The translations under genes were made by a program, and so were the position numbers. This document shows positions 1 through 9,579 of a DNA stretch of 64,000 nucleotides, piece by piece (the first letter of the stretch is position 1; each line of letters begins with the position of its first letter). The stretch is from contig NC_087070.1 in the NCBI RefSeq assembly GCF_963678635.1, forward strand, positions 4,002,539 to 4,066,538. The letters run 5' to 3'. The stretch is from Symsagittifera roscoffensis (taxonomy: Eukaryota > Xenacoelomorpha > Acoela > Convolutidae). The notes below the pieces were generated by a model. That model made no database searches. It had not been told where the DNA came from and worked only from the letters and a program-made list of their open reading frames with translations.

Positions 1-431
1 TAGATTTCGGAGCTGCGCACTTGTGCTCGATTATATCACACGTTTCGCAACTCATAACATAAGTATTGAAATCAAATTTACAACGACATTCAACTTTTGC
101 GACTTGTGTTTCTATGGTGTAGTTAGCAGTTGTCATGCAAAAGTCGCACAGCTGGTCGCACGGGAGGTCCTTCTTTTTTTCGCCGGGGTCCGCAGTGTGG
201 CCGGCGGGGGTCGTGGAAGGAGAAGTAGTGGTCTTGTGATGCTGTGGCATATGGGTGTCGATACAAGTCCGCTGGTTTATTTCCTTTTCGCAATCTGGCT
301 CGTATTTCTGCGTGTAGATTATATTCTTCTCTCGGATTATTTCGTAGTCGTCGTCCTCCTCGTTTTTCGTCACCCAAACCGAGTCGTTTTTCAGAATTCC
401 GAATTTACTCTCTTTGTAAAGTGCAAACAAC
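1..431 (-). CDS. Wnt-like gene, exon 3 (C-terminal cysteine-knot domain), partial at window edge
   Basis: The exon begins after 'ttttgacag' and is open to the window edge. It encodes residues 246-389. 'RLFALYKESK' (246-255) aligns with the V-G-D-x-L-K-E-K-Y segment that follows the CW motif of Wnts. An acidic stretch and the PDC/RTC pair precede a Thr/Pro/His-rich insert of about 35 residues (303-336). The final domain has C337, C341, C344, C361, C363, C374, C377 and C384, the spacing of the Wnt C-terminal knot, though the tryptophan-bearing WCC of typical Wnts is replaced. Wnts usually end within a few residues of the last cysteine, so little is probably missing. Confidence 0.75.
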
Positions 432-3400
432 CTGTCAAAATAAAAATAAAAATTGAATTTATGAAGTGTCGTTGAAGCAAATCAAACCTTCAGGTCAAGC
501 TTTTTTCTAACGTCTCTTCTCTCCCCCCCCCCCTCATCAAGCTTATTTGTTACACAGCATAATAAAGTGACCGAATACTGTAAAAATGAAGGTTATCAAA
601 TGGTGACCGGGAAAAAATTGAGCCAAAGTTAATTAAAAAAATAACACTAATACAATCATCGCAATATTTTCCAGCTTAAGCAAAAAGTTTCATTGCAAAA
701 GTTGATTTCGAGGAGGGGTTAAAAATTCAAAAATAAATACAAGCAAGAAATTTCGTCTCAGGGCTAATCCTTCATGGCTCATCTTGCTTTATATCTATTG
801 AAAGAGTTTCTGGAATAAATGATAAAATTTTCAAAAAAAATTTCCTCTCCATCTCTTGAACGTCCAGTTCATACTGTTAAATTTTCTCAATATTAAATAG
901 TTTCCCACTTGATTCTTTAGAAATAAACAAAATTATTTACTCGCATACATCGTTTGAAACAAATGGTAAGATATAATCATGTATCTCTGAATAATAGGCA
1001 GAAGGTTTTCATAGATATAAATTACCTGTTGGCTACAATTCTCTCCTGAGTGATTAAAAAGTGAGTGAGACAGTCGTCGGGCGCCTCATCTGGACAGTAG
1101 AAGTACGGACAGTCGCAGTGAGCTCCCTCTTCGATCTTCACTATCTTCCGCACCATTTTCAGACCTTCCTTCTTGCCCACATTCATGTTCCTGTCAACAC
1201 AACAAACAAACTAAATCAAACTTTTCATTGTAATATAAGATAATATATTATATTATTATTATCAGATAATGATAATATTTTATAACATAAAATCAGTAAC
1301 GTGCCGAGTCCCGAGGGGGGGGGGGGGGCGGTGGAGGGTGTATGGTAGTGACTGCCCCCCCCCCACTTCAGTTCTGGTTACCAAGTTTTTCAAATTGGTC
1401 CCTAGTTTGATATAACTTTACGAGATCCTTTTTGGACATATTCAGATCTACAGGAAGCCATTTAATTTCTTTAACTATTAAATAAAAATAAATGTGGCTT
1501 CCTGTATATGTCTAATACCTTGTATAAGAACATTATCGCATCTTTGTAACTATTTCTCCCCTATGGTACCTCCTAACGAATTAACTAACGAAGAAGATAA
1601 TTAGTTATAATTGTTCCGACTTTCGATACGAAAGTAACGGAATATTTGTGCTCGGGGTGGGTTTTTTTCTTCAGACAAATTTCGACTTTTTAACTAGCCA
1701 TTTTTGACGGAATTTTTTTATATCATTCGAAAGGTATTGTTGTCCTGAGCTTAAATTTGAAAAGATATTTCTCGTGTGATCATTTTTCGTAAAGGTATGG
1801 GGGTTCAAAGATTGCCAATTTGGCCAATTTGGGACAATTAACGCGCGATATATTTCGCGCCGTTAACGCGTAAGCGGAGAGTTAATCCGTCTTAGAAATC
1901 TTTCCAAATTGGTTGAAATAAGCTAATTTGCCATAATTGATTTGGTACAAGGAGGGAAATCTATCTTTTTGTGCTTTATATGGCGTGTGGGGGGATGATT
2001 TTCATTTAAAAACATCAAATTTTAGAAAAGAAAAACTTTCATTTTAATTTATTACATTTAATTTCTTTAGGTTATTACTGCTCCATAAACCTTAATAGGC
2101 AGTCGGAACATTCAAGGCTTCGCCCTGATACGATCAGTGTTGTTAACCATTGAAAATTTACCAACTCAGTCTGGGAGATCGCCATTAGACAAGCAATATC
2201 TGCTTCAGACGTTTCTGACATCAACTAATAATTGACACTTTTTTGCACGGTTTTTTATCCATAAAGAAATGAACAAGCATATTAGCTATTTTACAGAAAA
2301 ACTGCTCTAGTTCCGCTGGTTATTTTTTTCCTGTCAAAAAGAGAGCGAAAACAAGAACAGCTTGACAAAAGAAATTCAAACTGATGAAATTATGATCCTT
2401 TCTCGTCGCTTGAAGATAGATACAGTTTGGTCCCATTAATCAGTTTAGAAAAAATGAGTGGAAAATGCATCTAATTTTTAACCAGCAGGCACAACAGCGG
2501 TTCACCATTTGTGACAAACAGTTCGTATGGCTTTTCCCTCGTGAATAAATTGTCTTCAGAATAATTAAATTTTATAGCATGATCTTTATGAATAAACTAA
2601 TAACAATTATTGTTATTCTTTGCAAATTGTACTTTTTGTGAATGGTATTAGTTCTGGGAAAGGACCAACATATGGGCTTTTTAAATCAAAAACCGCCGCT
2701 GTAGTTGGATGTTTTCTAAGGTCTATCAATTGATTTTTCAAGTTCTCCCAAAATACTATAATGAACATATTCTGAGAATTTTTTTTGTTTCATGCGCATT
2801 TTTGAGAAACACTGGCCAAAAACGACCTTTTTAGGCATTTTTTATTAGAAAGTTTTGACCAAAAAATTGCTTTTTTTTAAGCGCGCTCCCCACTTAACTT
2901 AAGTGAATTTTGGCGCGTATAAAGGGGTATAACGTTTTCAAGGGGCTAACTACTCGAGCAAACCGCCAATTTTTTGAGCCAGTTCGATTGCAATTGGGTT
3001 GTCTGTTGTACATTCCAGGTTTCTTGTTTTTGTTACTTTAAAAAATGGATTCATAATGCATCCCAAATACGAGAGCAAAACATTGAAAGAAGCGGTCTTT
3101 GAAGAAAAAAAAACAATAAAAAAACAAACAAAAACGGGGAAGAAAAAAAAACAAAAAAAAACATTTGAAGAAAAGTATTTAAAGAAAAAAAAACAATAAA
3201 AAACGAACAAAAACTGAGATATTAGTAAATACACGTCTATTTAAAAGGCCAAAATCTGTAAAACCAAATTTTTATTAACAATCGTCGGCTTAACATGAGT
3301 CGAGTTTTATTTTTGAACACGCACCTCATTTGGGCAACTTTTCACTCTTGCTTGACTGAAACTTCGTTTTTTTTTTGCAATTATAAAATTTACCATCTTG

Positions 3401-5504
3401 TTAGACATTTTGTCATTTTGTCCAGACTTCTAAGTTTCTAAACCAAGAGACTTTATCAAAAATGCCTCCTGACGTATCGAATAGGGTTGAGGCAGGGGAT
3501 GAGTTGAATCTTGTGAACTATTAACCCCCCTATGGTACGGTAACTAGTAACTAATTACCACCCCTGTAATGAAAGACTTCAAAGGCTAGGCATGTAGAAA
3601 ATTTGTACTTTGTAACAATTTACCGCTTCCCCCCCCCCCCCTTCCCTCTATTTTGCGAAAAAGGGGTTGGTAGTTGACATGACCCGACGAGATATTCAAT
3701 CTAACAAAAAGGGCTGAGGCATCTTCAATATTCCTATATGAACTAAAGCTCTTGAAAAGTTGAACCAAGTAAGTCGTAACCAAAATTTCAGTTTTTATGC
3801 AAACTTCCCGTAAGATTATTTATATCTTCACTTTTTTCACTAAAACGCTCTTAAATTTGGTTTAAAAGCTAAACTTCATTCCGAAAAACTATTCTCGGTA
3901 TCGTCGAGAAAAAAAATTCAGCTCGTTTTTCTCTCCAAAATGATTATAGACTACAGTAATTTTCGTTATATGCAAGATTGAATATGATTCTATCAAATGT
4001 ATTTCACTAGTTTCATAAAAAATATCAAAAATTGTTGATTTATGAGAGTTAGCAAAACAGAGGTGCAATTTTTGATGGTATTTGCTCCTCTTTGTTGGAA
4101 ATGGGAGTCTGTCGATAATGAGAAAATTTAACAGCGGAAACTTCATTTCGAGCGCGAATATGGAGACTATGCTTTAAAACTGCTGTGACAAAAGTTCAAA
4201 GAAGTCAAGAGCTCGTTATGGGGTAAAATTGGTGAATCACCTAAATTGGCGTGAAATTATTTCAATTTGTGTGATGTTTTTGGTTGCTGATTTTTATTTA
4301 ATTTTTGGCTTCTGCTATCGTATAACTTTCTTCGAGCTGTCGAAGTTGTCCTATGTTTATAGAAAATTTTTAGTCTTTAGTGTTTTTTGGGCTCAATTTT
4401 AATTAAATTGGGATGATCTTGCGTTAGAAGTATAATTTAAAATATATTTACAAAAGTTTTCTCGTCATTTACTTGTTGCTTGTTTCTGAAATCCATTTTT
4501 TGTTATATTTAATCCAGATATATTTTTGAACTTAGAGGAAGTTCTGCTGAAGTTGTTCAGCTGTGGGTTAGAAAGAATAATTATCAATAATCTTTTTAAT
4601 TCATATGTTGATTCTATTCTAACTTGGTTGCAATTGAATTTCAAACTTTTTCAAATTTCAAAAAAATTGATTGACGGTGTTCTTTCATCAACCAGCTACA
4701 GTGGATGTAGTTCAAACTTAGACCAATTGAAAAAATGGATTAAATTTTGTCCAACTGAGAATTTTTTCTGAAATATTTTGTTCACAATCAATTCAGTTGC
4801 CAAAAGCAATAAATTTCGTTCAAATTTTGTTCCTATTTTGTTAAAAACTTTTTAACAAAATAGTAGCAAAATATAAAAACAAAGTTTTTTTGAGTGTGTA
4901 AATGAGTGTGGTGTGAGTTAAGTGTGACCAACCTCTCAATAAGTTGTGCTCTTTCTTCGTCTCTGACTCTCACTTCATCCAGATAACTCTCCATGAAGTG
5001 TTCCAGAATCATCATCGCGTGTCTCGATTTGGGGTCACAACCCCCCCACGCCTCAAGCTCACTCCTCTTCTCTAAATGATCACACACTACACCTGGGTAG
5101 TGCAATCTACACGCGTTGCAGCCGCAGTCCAACTCCAGGTCGTTTTCTATGCACGCTTTTTTAATCTGGAAAATGAAAGCGAAAGTGGCGTATGCAAAAA
5201 TAAAGCCGCCTTCAGGTGTGTTTGTGAGTCGGTGATCTTTTTGCGGTGTGAGGACGTTGATAAAGACGTTGTTTTTGCACTCGAAAATTTCATTTTGGAA
5301 TACTTCGCTGCAAATTTGTTGAATTGAATCGACCCAAGTTGTGGGGAAAAGTTGTTTTATGTTGAAATCGGTCACGTTTTTTGTGTGTTCCTTGATCGTT
5401 TTTCTTCTGAAAGCGTCGCTAAGCTGAACATTTAAGCACAAAAAGATAACGAGAAATATCGAAACCCGAAAAACCATTTTGACACAAAACTGTTTTCCTA
5501 ACAT
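1..5504 (-). CDS. Divergent Wnt-like secreted ligand gene, three exons, 3' end cut by window edge
   Basis: Three minus-strand exons (5504-4933, 1190-1026, 431-1) join in frame through GT/AG introns into at least 389 residues. Residues 10-31 form a hydrophobic signal peptide; ATG 5477 is an alternative start that gives a tighter one. After it come 22 cysteines, the number expected of a Wnt. Landmarks in Wnt order: 'GGFIFAYATFAF' (99-110) then 'KKACIENDLELDCGC' (116-129), matching the conserved AFIYAI...TRACSxGxLxxCxC block; 'EAWGGCD' (151-157), matching WGGCSDN; 'ERNMNVGKK' (190-198), matching LHNNEAGR; 'HCDC' at 215-218, matching ECKCH; and a cysteine-knot tail, CxxxCxxC (337-344), CRC (361-363), CETC (374-377) and HKC (382-384). 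N-glycosylation sequons lie at N43 and N349. Wnts are secreted ligands of Frizzled/LRP receptors. The acylated-serine loop is absent here (CDCPYFYCPDEAPDDC), so lipidation is doubtful. Family membership is inferred from motif order and cysteine spacing; no search was run. Confidence 0.78.
432..1025 (-). other. Intron 2 of the Wnt-like gene
   Basis: This is a 594-base AT-rich intron with donor GTAATT and acceptor 'ttttgacag'. It contains a C11 run at 523-533 and nothing else identifiable. Confidence 0.6.
1026..1190 (-). CDS. Wnt-like gene, exon 2 (helix plus cysteine loop)
   Basis: This 165-base exon lies between acceptor ACAG|G and donor AACAG|GTAATT, phase 2 at both ends. It encodes residues 191-246: a basic helix (NMNVGKKEGLKMVRKIVKI), then H-C-D-C and two more cysteines. 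In canonical Wnts this interval holds ECKCHGVSGSC and the Porcupine-acylated serine. Here the loop is PYFY, then C, then PDEAPDDC, with no serine. It is much richer in GC than the surrounding introns, which supports its being a real exon. Confidence 0.75.
1191..4932 (-). other. Intron 1 of the Wnt-like gene
   Basis: This 3.7 kb intron has acceptor 'ttgacag'. It contains a full TTGTTCCGAC-type inverted-repeat element (1610-2144), two G/C-tract repeat copies (about 1377-1600 and 3506-3650), a G14/C10 pair that could fold on itself (1315-1364), and an A/T-rich low-complexity stretch (3095-3200). The minus strand at about 2950-3040 has a short coding-like run ending in 'IAIELAQKIGGLLE' and a stop; its origin is not recognised. 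The rest, about 3650-4930, shows nothing identifiable. Confidence 0.6.
1610..2144 (+). repeat. TTGTTCCGAC inverted-repeat element, copy A (MITE-like)
   Basis: It begins ATTGTTCCGAC followed by the hairpin ACTTTCGATACGAAAGT. It ends with 'CAGTCGGAACATTCAAGG' and a CTTCG-loop hairpin, then a TACGATCAG tail. The interior holds a GC-skewed palindromic block of GCGCGATATA/ATTAACGCG type. Copies B and C share the whole architecture. There is no coding capacity. Confidence 0.8.
4933..5504 (-). CDS. Wnt-like gene, exon 1 (signal peptide to WGGCD block)
   Basis: The exon carries residues 1-190 plus two bases of codon 191. The first in-frame ATG is at 5504 and a second is at 5477. The donor reads AG|GTTGGT. 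It was preferred to an alternative GTGAGA 42 bases earlier, because it keeps the ERAQLIE stretch and is phase-compatible with exon 2. The open frame runs on past the donor to 4833, but that tail (His-rich, then Phe/Tyr/Lys) has no Wnt character and is read as intron. Confidence 0.75.
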
Positions 5505-6236
5505 CAAAAAATACTCCGTTTTCAGAGATAATCTATCTGAGAGGCAGAAATTAAAGTGATAATTTCGTACAGCCCAATTTGCCTTGGCAATTCCGCGATA
5601 AACGAGTAATTTGTTCTAAGTTAAAACTGGGTTTCAATTTGGTGTCGATACAGGAGTTTGGTTTCAGTTAGCAAGGTTATGAAATGGAGGAAAAGGTTAT
5701 AAGTTTAAAAGTGGAACCTAAATTTGCTGACCCAAAAGCAGAATGACTGACGGCTTCAACTATTCCCAAATTGTGACTTACTAATCACAATTTATGATAG
5801 AAACAGTTATTTTTTCCTCAAATGCCGACAGGGAAAAGAGGCGACTTTGATCCGGTATGAACTTTTGAAGAAGCTTTGATATAACTCGGCGCGGTGTCGT
5901 TTAAGGTTAGAGTTGAAGAAATATCGAATCAAATTTAATTCTTTTTCAAAACCAGTTAAATTTGAGATCGGGTATAAAAGCAGAGATTATTGGAGCAGGC
6001 CGCTCGCGCGCATAGAACTGTTACAAATTCTGGCTTTCAGTTGTGGTATACGAAGATATTTCAAAACACAGGGGGTGCTTTATGACAGAAGATAAAAGGT
6101 AAAATCAATTAAGCGCAACAGGGTGTTACTTCGCGTGGCGCAGAAAGAAAACTTTAATCAGTTTTTCAGAACAATTTCCAAAATGACGCCGAATTTAATT
6201 TGAGTTGTGACTTGATTGAGATTTTATATTTTGCAG
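5505..6236. other. Intergenic or intronic DNA between the Wnt-like gene and the 6.2 kb exons
   Basis: This stretch lies 5' of the minus-strand Wnt-like start, so it should hold that promoter. No clear TATA box or other element stands out. On the plus strand, an ATG at about 5684 opens only a 20-codon frame. The interval 5913-6095 is open for 60 codons without a recognisable motif; an upstream exon of the 6237-6503 gene could hide here, but none can be supported. Confidence 0.4.
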
Positions 6237-6503
6237 CTCTGTTGTTGTTCGGAGTCGAGACACTTTCTAGAGATATTATCAAAGAAGTTTGGGCAATTGG
6301 TTTTAGACTGTGAGTTATGATTAGTTATTATTTGTTAGCTATCGTATCAATATCGCGTTGTTTTTTTTTGCAGTCAGCTCAAATGGTTTGCCGAGGTGCA
6401 CAAAGAGAATGGTCGATTTGGTGTCGTTGTTTTGTCAAATCCACTTAAAAGTGTCATAAAAATCAAGAAATTCTCAACATATAGCACATTGGTGACAGCT
6501 TAG
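6237..6503 (+). CDS. Two terminal exons of a gene with a possible HisRS/GCN2 anticodon-binding-like domain
   Basis: Exon A (6237-6309) has acceptor 'attttgcag' and donor CT|GTGAGT. Exon B (6374-6503) has acceptor 'tttttttgcag' and ends at TAG. They join in phase to give about 66 residues. Exon A encodes a helix, 'SRDIIKEVWAIGFRLQL' when joined to the next codons. Exon B continues 'QLKWFAEVHKENGRFGVVVL' and then 'SNPLKSVIKIKKFS'. The order helix with small-G, then QLK(Y/W), then RF(A/G)hhh, then an h-K-h-K strand resembles the C-terminal anticodon-binding fold of histidyl-tRNA synthetase and the pseudo-HisRS part of GCN2. The loop before QLK is shortened. The exon calls are firmer than the family. 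Upstream exons were not found, so the gene start is unknown. Confidence 0.45.
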
Positions 6504-7770
6504 ATCTTAATTCTTTAATGCCGTTTCAAATATCGTCTAAAACAACAACTGAGCGGATCAGAGAATATCGAGCCACTACTGTTGTTGCCGCCGCCACCTT
6601 GTTTTGCTGTTTGTTCCGCTGTTTCTGCTCTGATCCTCCGCAACACAAATTACTGCAGCTTCACAAGAAACACGACACCAAAAGACACCCCCCGCACTTA
6701 TTACCTTCTTTTGACCACACAAGATGTAAGGCAGCTGCAGTTATTACCAAATATGATCGAATCTGTAAAAATGGCCTTTATGTTATTACCAACGGATCAA
6801 CAAAGTTACGCCGTTCTAAGGGTCCGCTAAACAGCTCATATTTCGAACATTCCCTTTTTGATCTTAATCTTTCATAGTTCATAGAAACAGAATTAAGCCA
6901 CCTGAACTATCAAAGTTTTTTTTCAAAATATCGAATTGCAGATCTAGGACTTTTTCGGGGGGAGGGGGGGGGGGATTGGGGGGTTGGGGGGTTTAGGCCA
7001 AAAACGCCAATTTTATGCACTCGTTGAATTGAATGGTTTTGTCCAGAAAATTATTGCATTTGATTTGCGCGCGCTCAAAAATGCTCTAAGAAAAATTGAA
7101 GGGGGTTCGTCATCCAAAGTTTGATGCACTAAAACAGGACCAAAGAAGGGTTGAATCCTTTGAGTGGCCAGTATTGAATCCCCCCTAAATCCGCAACTAA
7201 ATGAATGATTATTTTCTAAACAACAACTCTGGTTGTCAATCAGCCCAGAAAATACCTATAAGAAACAAAATTTTATTAGAGGAATTTTATTTGAGGAAAC
7301 ATTACCTGTTATACAATACTCAAAAAACTGAATCGCAATTTTGTTCCGGCAACGATGTGGGAAGGAGCTATGACGTAGGGTGTATTTTTTTCCGCCAAAA
7401 TTTAGGTACCTGAACAAAACTTCTAATATGGCATCAAATGATACGGCGAAATGACATTCACACATTTCGCCCCACACACATTTCGCCCCACAAGTCGTTT
7501 TTTTGCCTTTCAAATCGTAAAATTAGAAAGCGGTGATTAATTAATTTCAAAGCAAACAAATCAATGTGAGTGAGTGGAAATGTGGCGAAATCTGCGACAA
7601 ATTAAGGGGCAAAAAGTGTGAGGGCGAAATGTGTAAAATTACGAGGAACGAAACATGTGAGGGGCGCAACGTTCCGCTAAATTTAAGAGGGGTGAAACGT
7701 TTGTGGGTTAAAATGAACCTTCTTCCGACGGATCGCATATCAATCACAAAATTTAGAAATGCTACGACAA
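6504..7770. other. Non-coding stretch with a G-quadruplex-like tract and inverted 'TTCGCCCC' motifs
   Basis: At 6957-6994 four or more G-runs of 6-12 are separated by 1-3 bases, a strong G-quadruplex pattern. At 7445-7495 'CACATTTCGCCCCACA' occurs twice on the plus strand, and at 7575-7700 related motifs (GGGCGAAATGTG, GAAACATGTGAGGGGCG) occur in inverse orientation. At 6690-6825 a frame reads 'LTTQDVRQLQLLPNMIESVK', weakly like the N-terminus of the ornithine cyclodeaminase/mu-crystallin family, with no convincing start or splice site. Confidence 0.35.
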
Positions 7771-7775
7771 TAAAA
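7771..7775. repeat. Target-site duplication, left copy, of the copia element
   Basis: TAAAA here and TAGAA at 12454-12458 flank the two LTRs. They differ at one base, as expected for an aged 5 bp duplication typical of Ty1/copia insertion. Confidence 0.55.
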
Positions 7776-8045
7776 AGTTAAGATTCAGAGTTAGAACAAC
7801 TAGGATTAAGAGCTGGGGTTAGAGACTGAGATAGAATCTGATGTTTGAACTGAGGATTGAGAAGAGGTAGTAATTGTTGAAGAATGAATTGAAAGAAGTG
7901 AGTATAAATGACATGCCAAACTAAGCATCACAAAAGCACCAGTTAATTAGTTACTGACTAATTAATTAGTTTGAGATCACTAGTTGACCTTATCTGAGTT
8001 TAATCAGTTTTGAATACGCTTCAATTATTCTGTCTAACCTCAACA
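7776..8045 (-). repeat. 3' LTR of the copia element (270 bp)
   Basis: It matches 12168-12453 over its whole length apart from substitutions and a 16-base segment missing near its right end. It ends in CTCAACA, which reads TGTTGAG on the element strand, the usual TG start of a copia LTR. The flank at 8046-8054 (GAGTGGGGG on the element strand) is a polypurine tract. Confidence 0.9.
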
Positions 8046-8054
8046 CCCCCACTC
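8046..8054 (-). promoter_or_regulatory. Polypurine tract of the copia element
   Basis: GAGTGGGGG on the element strand directly abuts the 3' LTR, where plus-strand DNA synthesis is primed in this family. Confidence 0.6.
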
Positions 8055-8067
8055 AGGCTGAATTGGC

Positions 8068-9579
8068 TCAGTCAAATATCAGGCTGCAACCCATCAAGGT
8101 TCGACGATGCTCTTCCACCGTAGACTTGCTCAGGGATTTTGTCAAGAAGTCAGCTTCCATGAACTCAGTAGGGCAATATTGGAGTTCAACTGTCTCATCT
8201 TTCACTCGTTCTCGAACGAAGTGGTATTTCACATCGATGTGTTTCGTTCGCTTCTGCATCACAGTACTCTTGCACATCTTGATACAGTTCTGGTTGTCCT
8301 CCTTGATGACAGTTGGTCCGTCAAAAACTACGCCCATCTCATCTAAAATTGATCGCAGATATAGAGCCTCTTGAACCGCTGCTGCCCTTGCTTGGTACTC
8401 AGCCTCACTGGTAGATATGGCTGCAGTTGGATGCTTCGTGGTGCTCCAACTAATTGCTGCCCCTGCCTTCTGCAAATGAAAGCTGTAGCCAGTAGTAGAC
8501 CTTCTATCATCTGCAGCCCAGTCAGCTTCTGCGGATCCATAGAGTTTTACACCACCAGCTTCCTTAGTTTAGCACAGCTCCAGATCTTTGTTCCCATTCA
8601 GGTAACGAAAAACCCTCTTTGCAGCCACCCAGTGCACCCTTCCCGAATTCTCCAGGAAACGAGAGAGTTGCGTCACAGTAGCTAGGATATCAGGCGTAGT
8701 TTGCTTAGCCATGTACAATAATGAGCCCACAATGCCTCTGTAGTCCTCGGCCTTCATGGATACTGCCTCTGCTGACCCAGTTGTGCGCTGATGTCCGCTG
8801 TTTTGCCCACTGGTTTGCATTTAGCAAGGCCAAAACGCTCCAAGCCGTCGTCGAAGTAACGAGATTGATTTATTGTTACCGTCCCAGGTGACTGCTTGAA
8901 CTGCATTCCCAGGATTCAAGACAAAGCGCCTCTGTCATCCATCTTGAATTGTTCGGTGAAACAACTCCTCAGCTTGTCAACTTAGTCTTGACATCTGCAC
9001 CCAAGCATGATGTCATCTACCCAAACAAGCATATAAATCCTTGCATCGTTTGTTCCCCTCATCGTAAACAAACAAAAGTCATTGCTGCTTCTAGTAGGAA
9101 AGTGCTCAGCGTCTTATACCAGTCTCTTCCTGCCTGCCGCATAGAGACTTCGTTGTAGCAAGCACACTTGACTGTCACCGCTGCTGAACCCCTCTGACTG
9201 CTCCATGTACACTGTCTCTGCTAGAGGAGAAATGAGGAAGGCTGACTTAACATCCATCTGATGAAGTGCAAGATCACCTTTTGCCCCCAGAGCCAGCAGT
9301 ATCCTCTTTGTTTTGGGTTTACAGGTTGGAGCAAACGTCAGATTGAAGTCAAGTCCTTTCACTTACATGAACGCTTTTACTACATATCGGGATTTGAACC
9401 ACTCCACTTGTCCTATCGCATCTTTCTCTACAGCAAGAACCCATCATCCAGGAATAATTTTTCGAGATTGTGGTCTATCGAAAACTCTCCATGTTCCCAT
9501 GGCTTCTAGAGTCTTCACCTCTAAAGCCATAGCTGCCAGCCACTGCTCCTTTTCGGATCCAGACACTGCTTCTGAATAG
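8068..9579 (-). pseudogene. Copia reverse transcriptase and RNase H region (fossil)
   Basis: Pieces of copia pol are recognisable. 'QMDVKSAFL' with 'VYMEQSEGF' is the RT D-V-x-x-A-F-L block. 'GSLLYMAKQTTPDI' is from the connection region. 'ISWSTTKHPTAAISTSEAEY' then 'IDVKYHFVRE' is the RNase H end (ST-SEAEY and HIDVKYHF motifs). The region is broken in several places and is described only as a relic. Confidence 0.85.

Noticed and set aside
23-475. 150-codon plus-strand open frame at the left edge
   Set aside because: It is antisense to Wnt-like exon 3. Its Val/Phe/Arg-rich composition and lack of motifs fit a shadow of the minus-strand gene.
3095-3200. Lys-rich open frame in the A-rich tract
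   Set aside because: Pure consequence of A-rich low-complexity DNA (poly-Lys/Gln translation).
4833-4932. Continuation of Wnt exon 1 frame past the donor
   Set aside because: The added tail (His-rich, then Phe/Lys) has no Wnt similarity, while splicing at 4933 joins exon 2 in phase with Wnt-like sequence.
6518-6877. 119-codon plus-strand frame beginning at ATG 6518
   Set aside because: The composition is His/Lys/Cys-rich without motif, and it overlaps a more protein-like alternate frame. No splice or promoter support.
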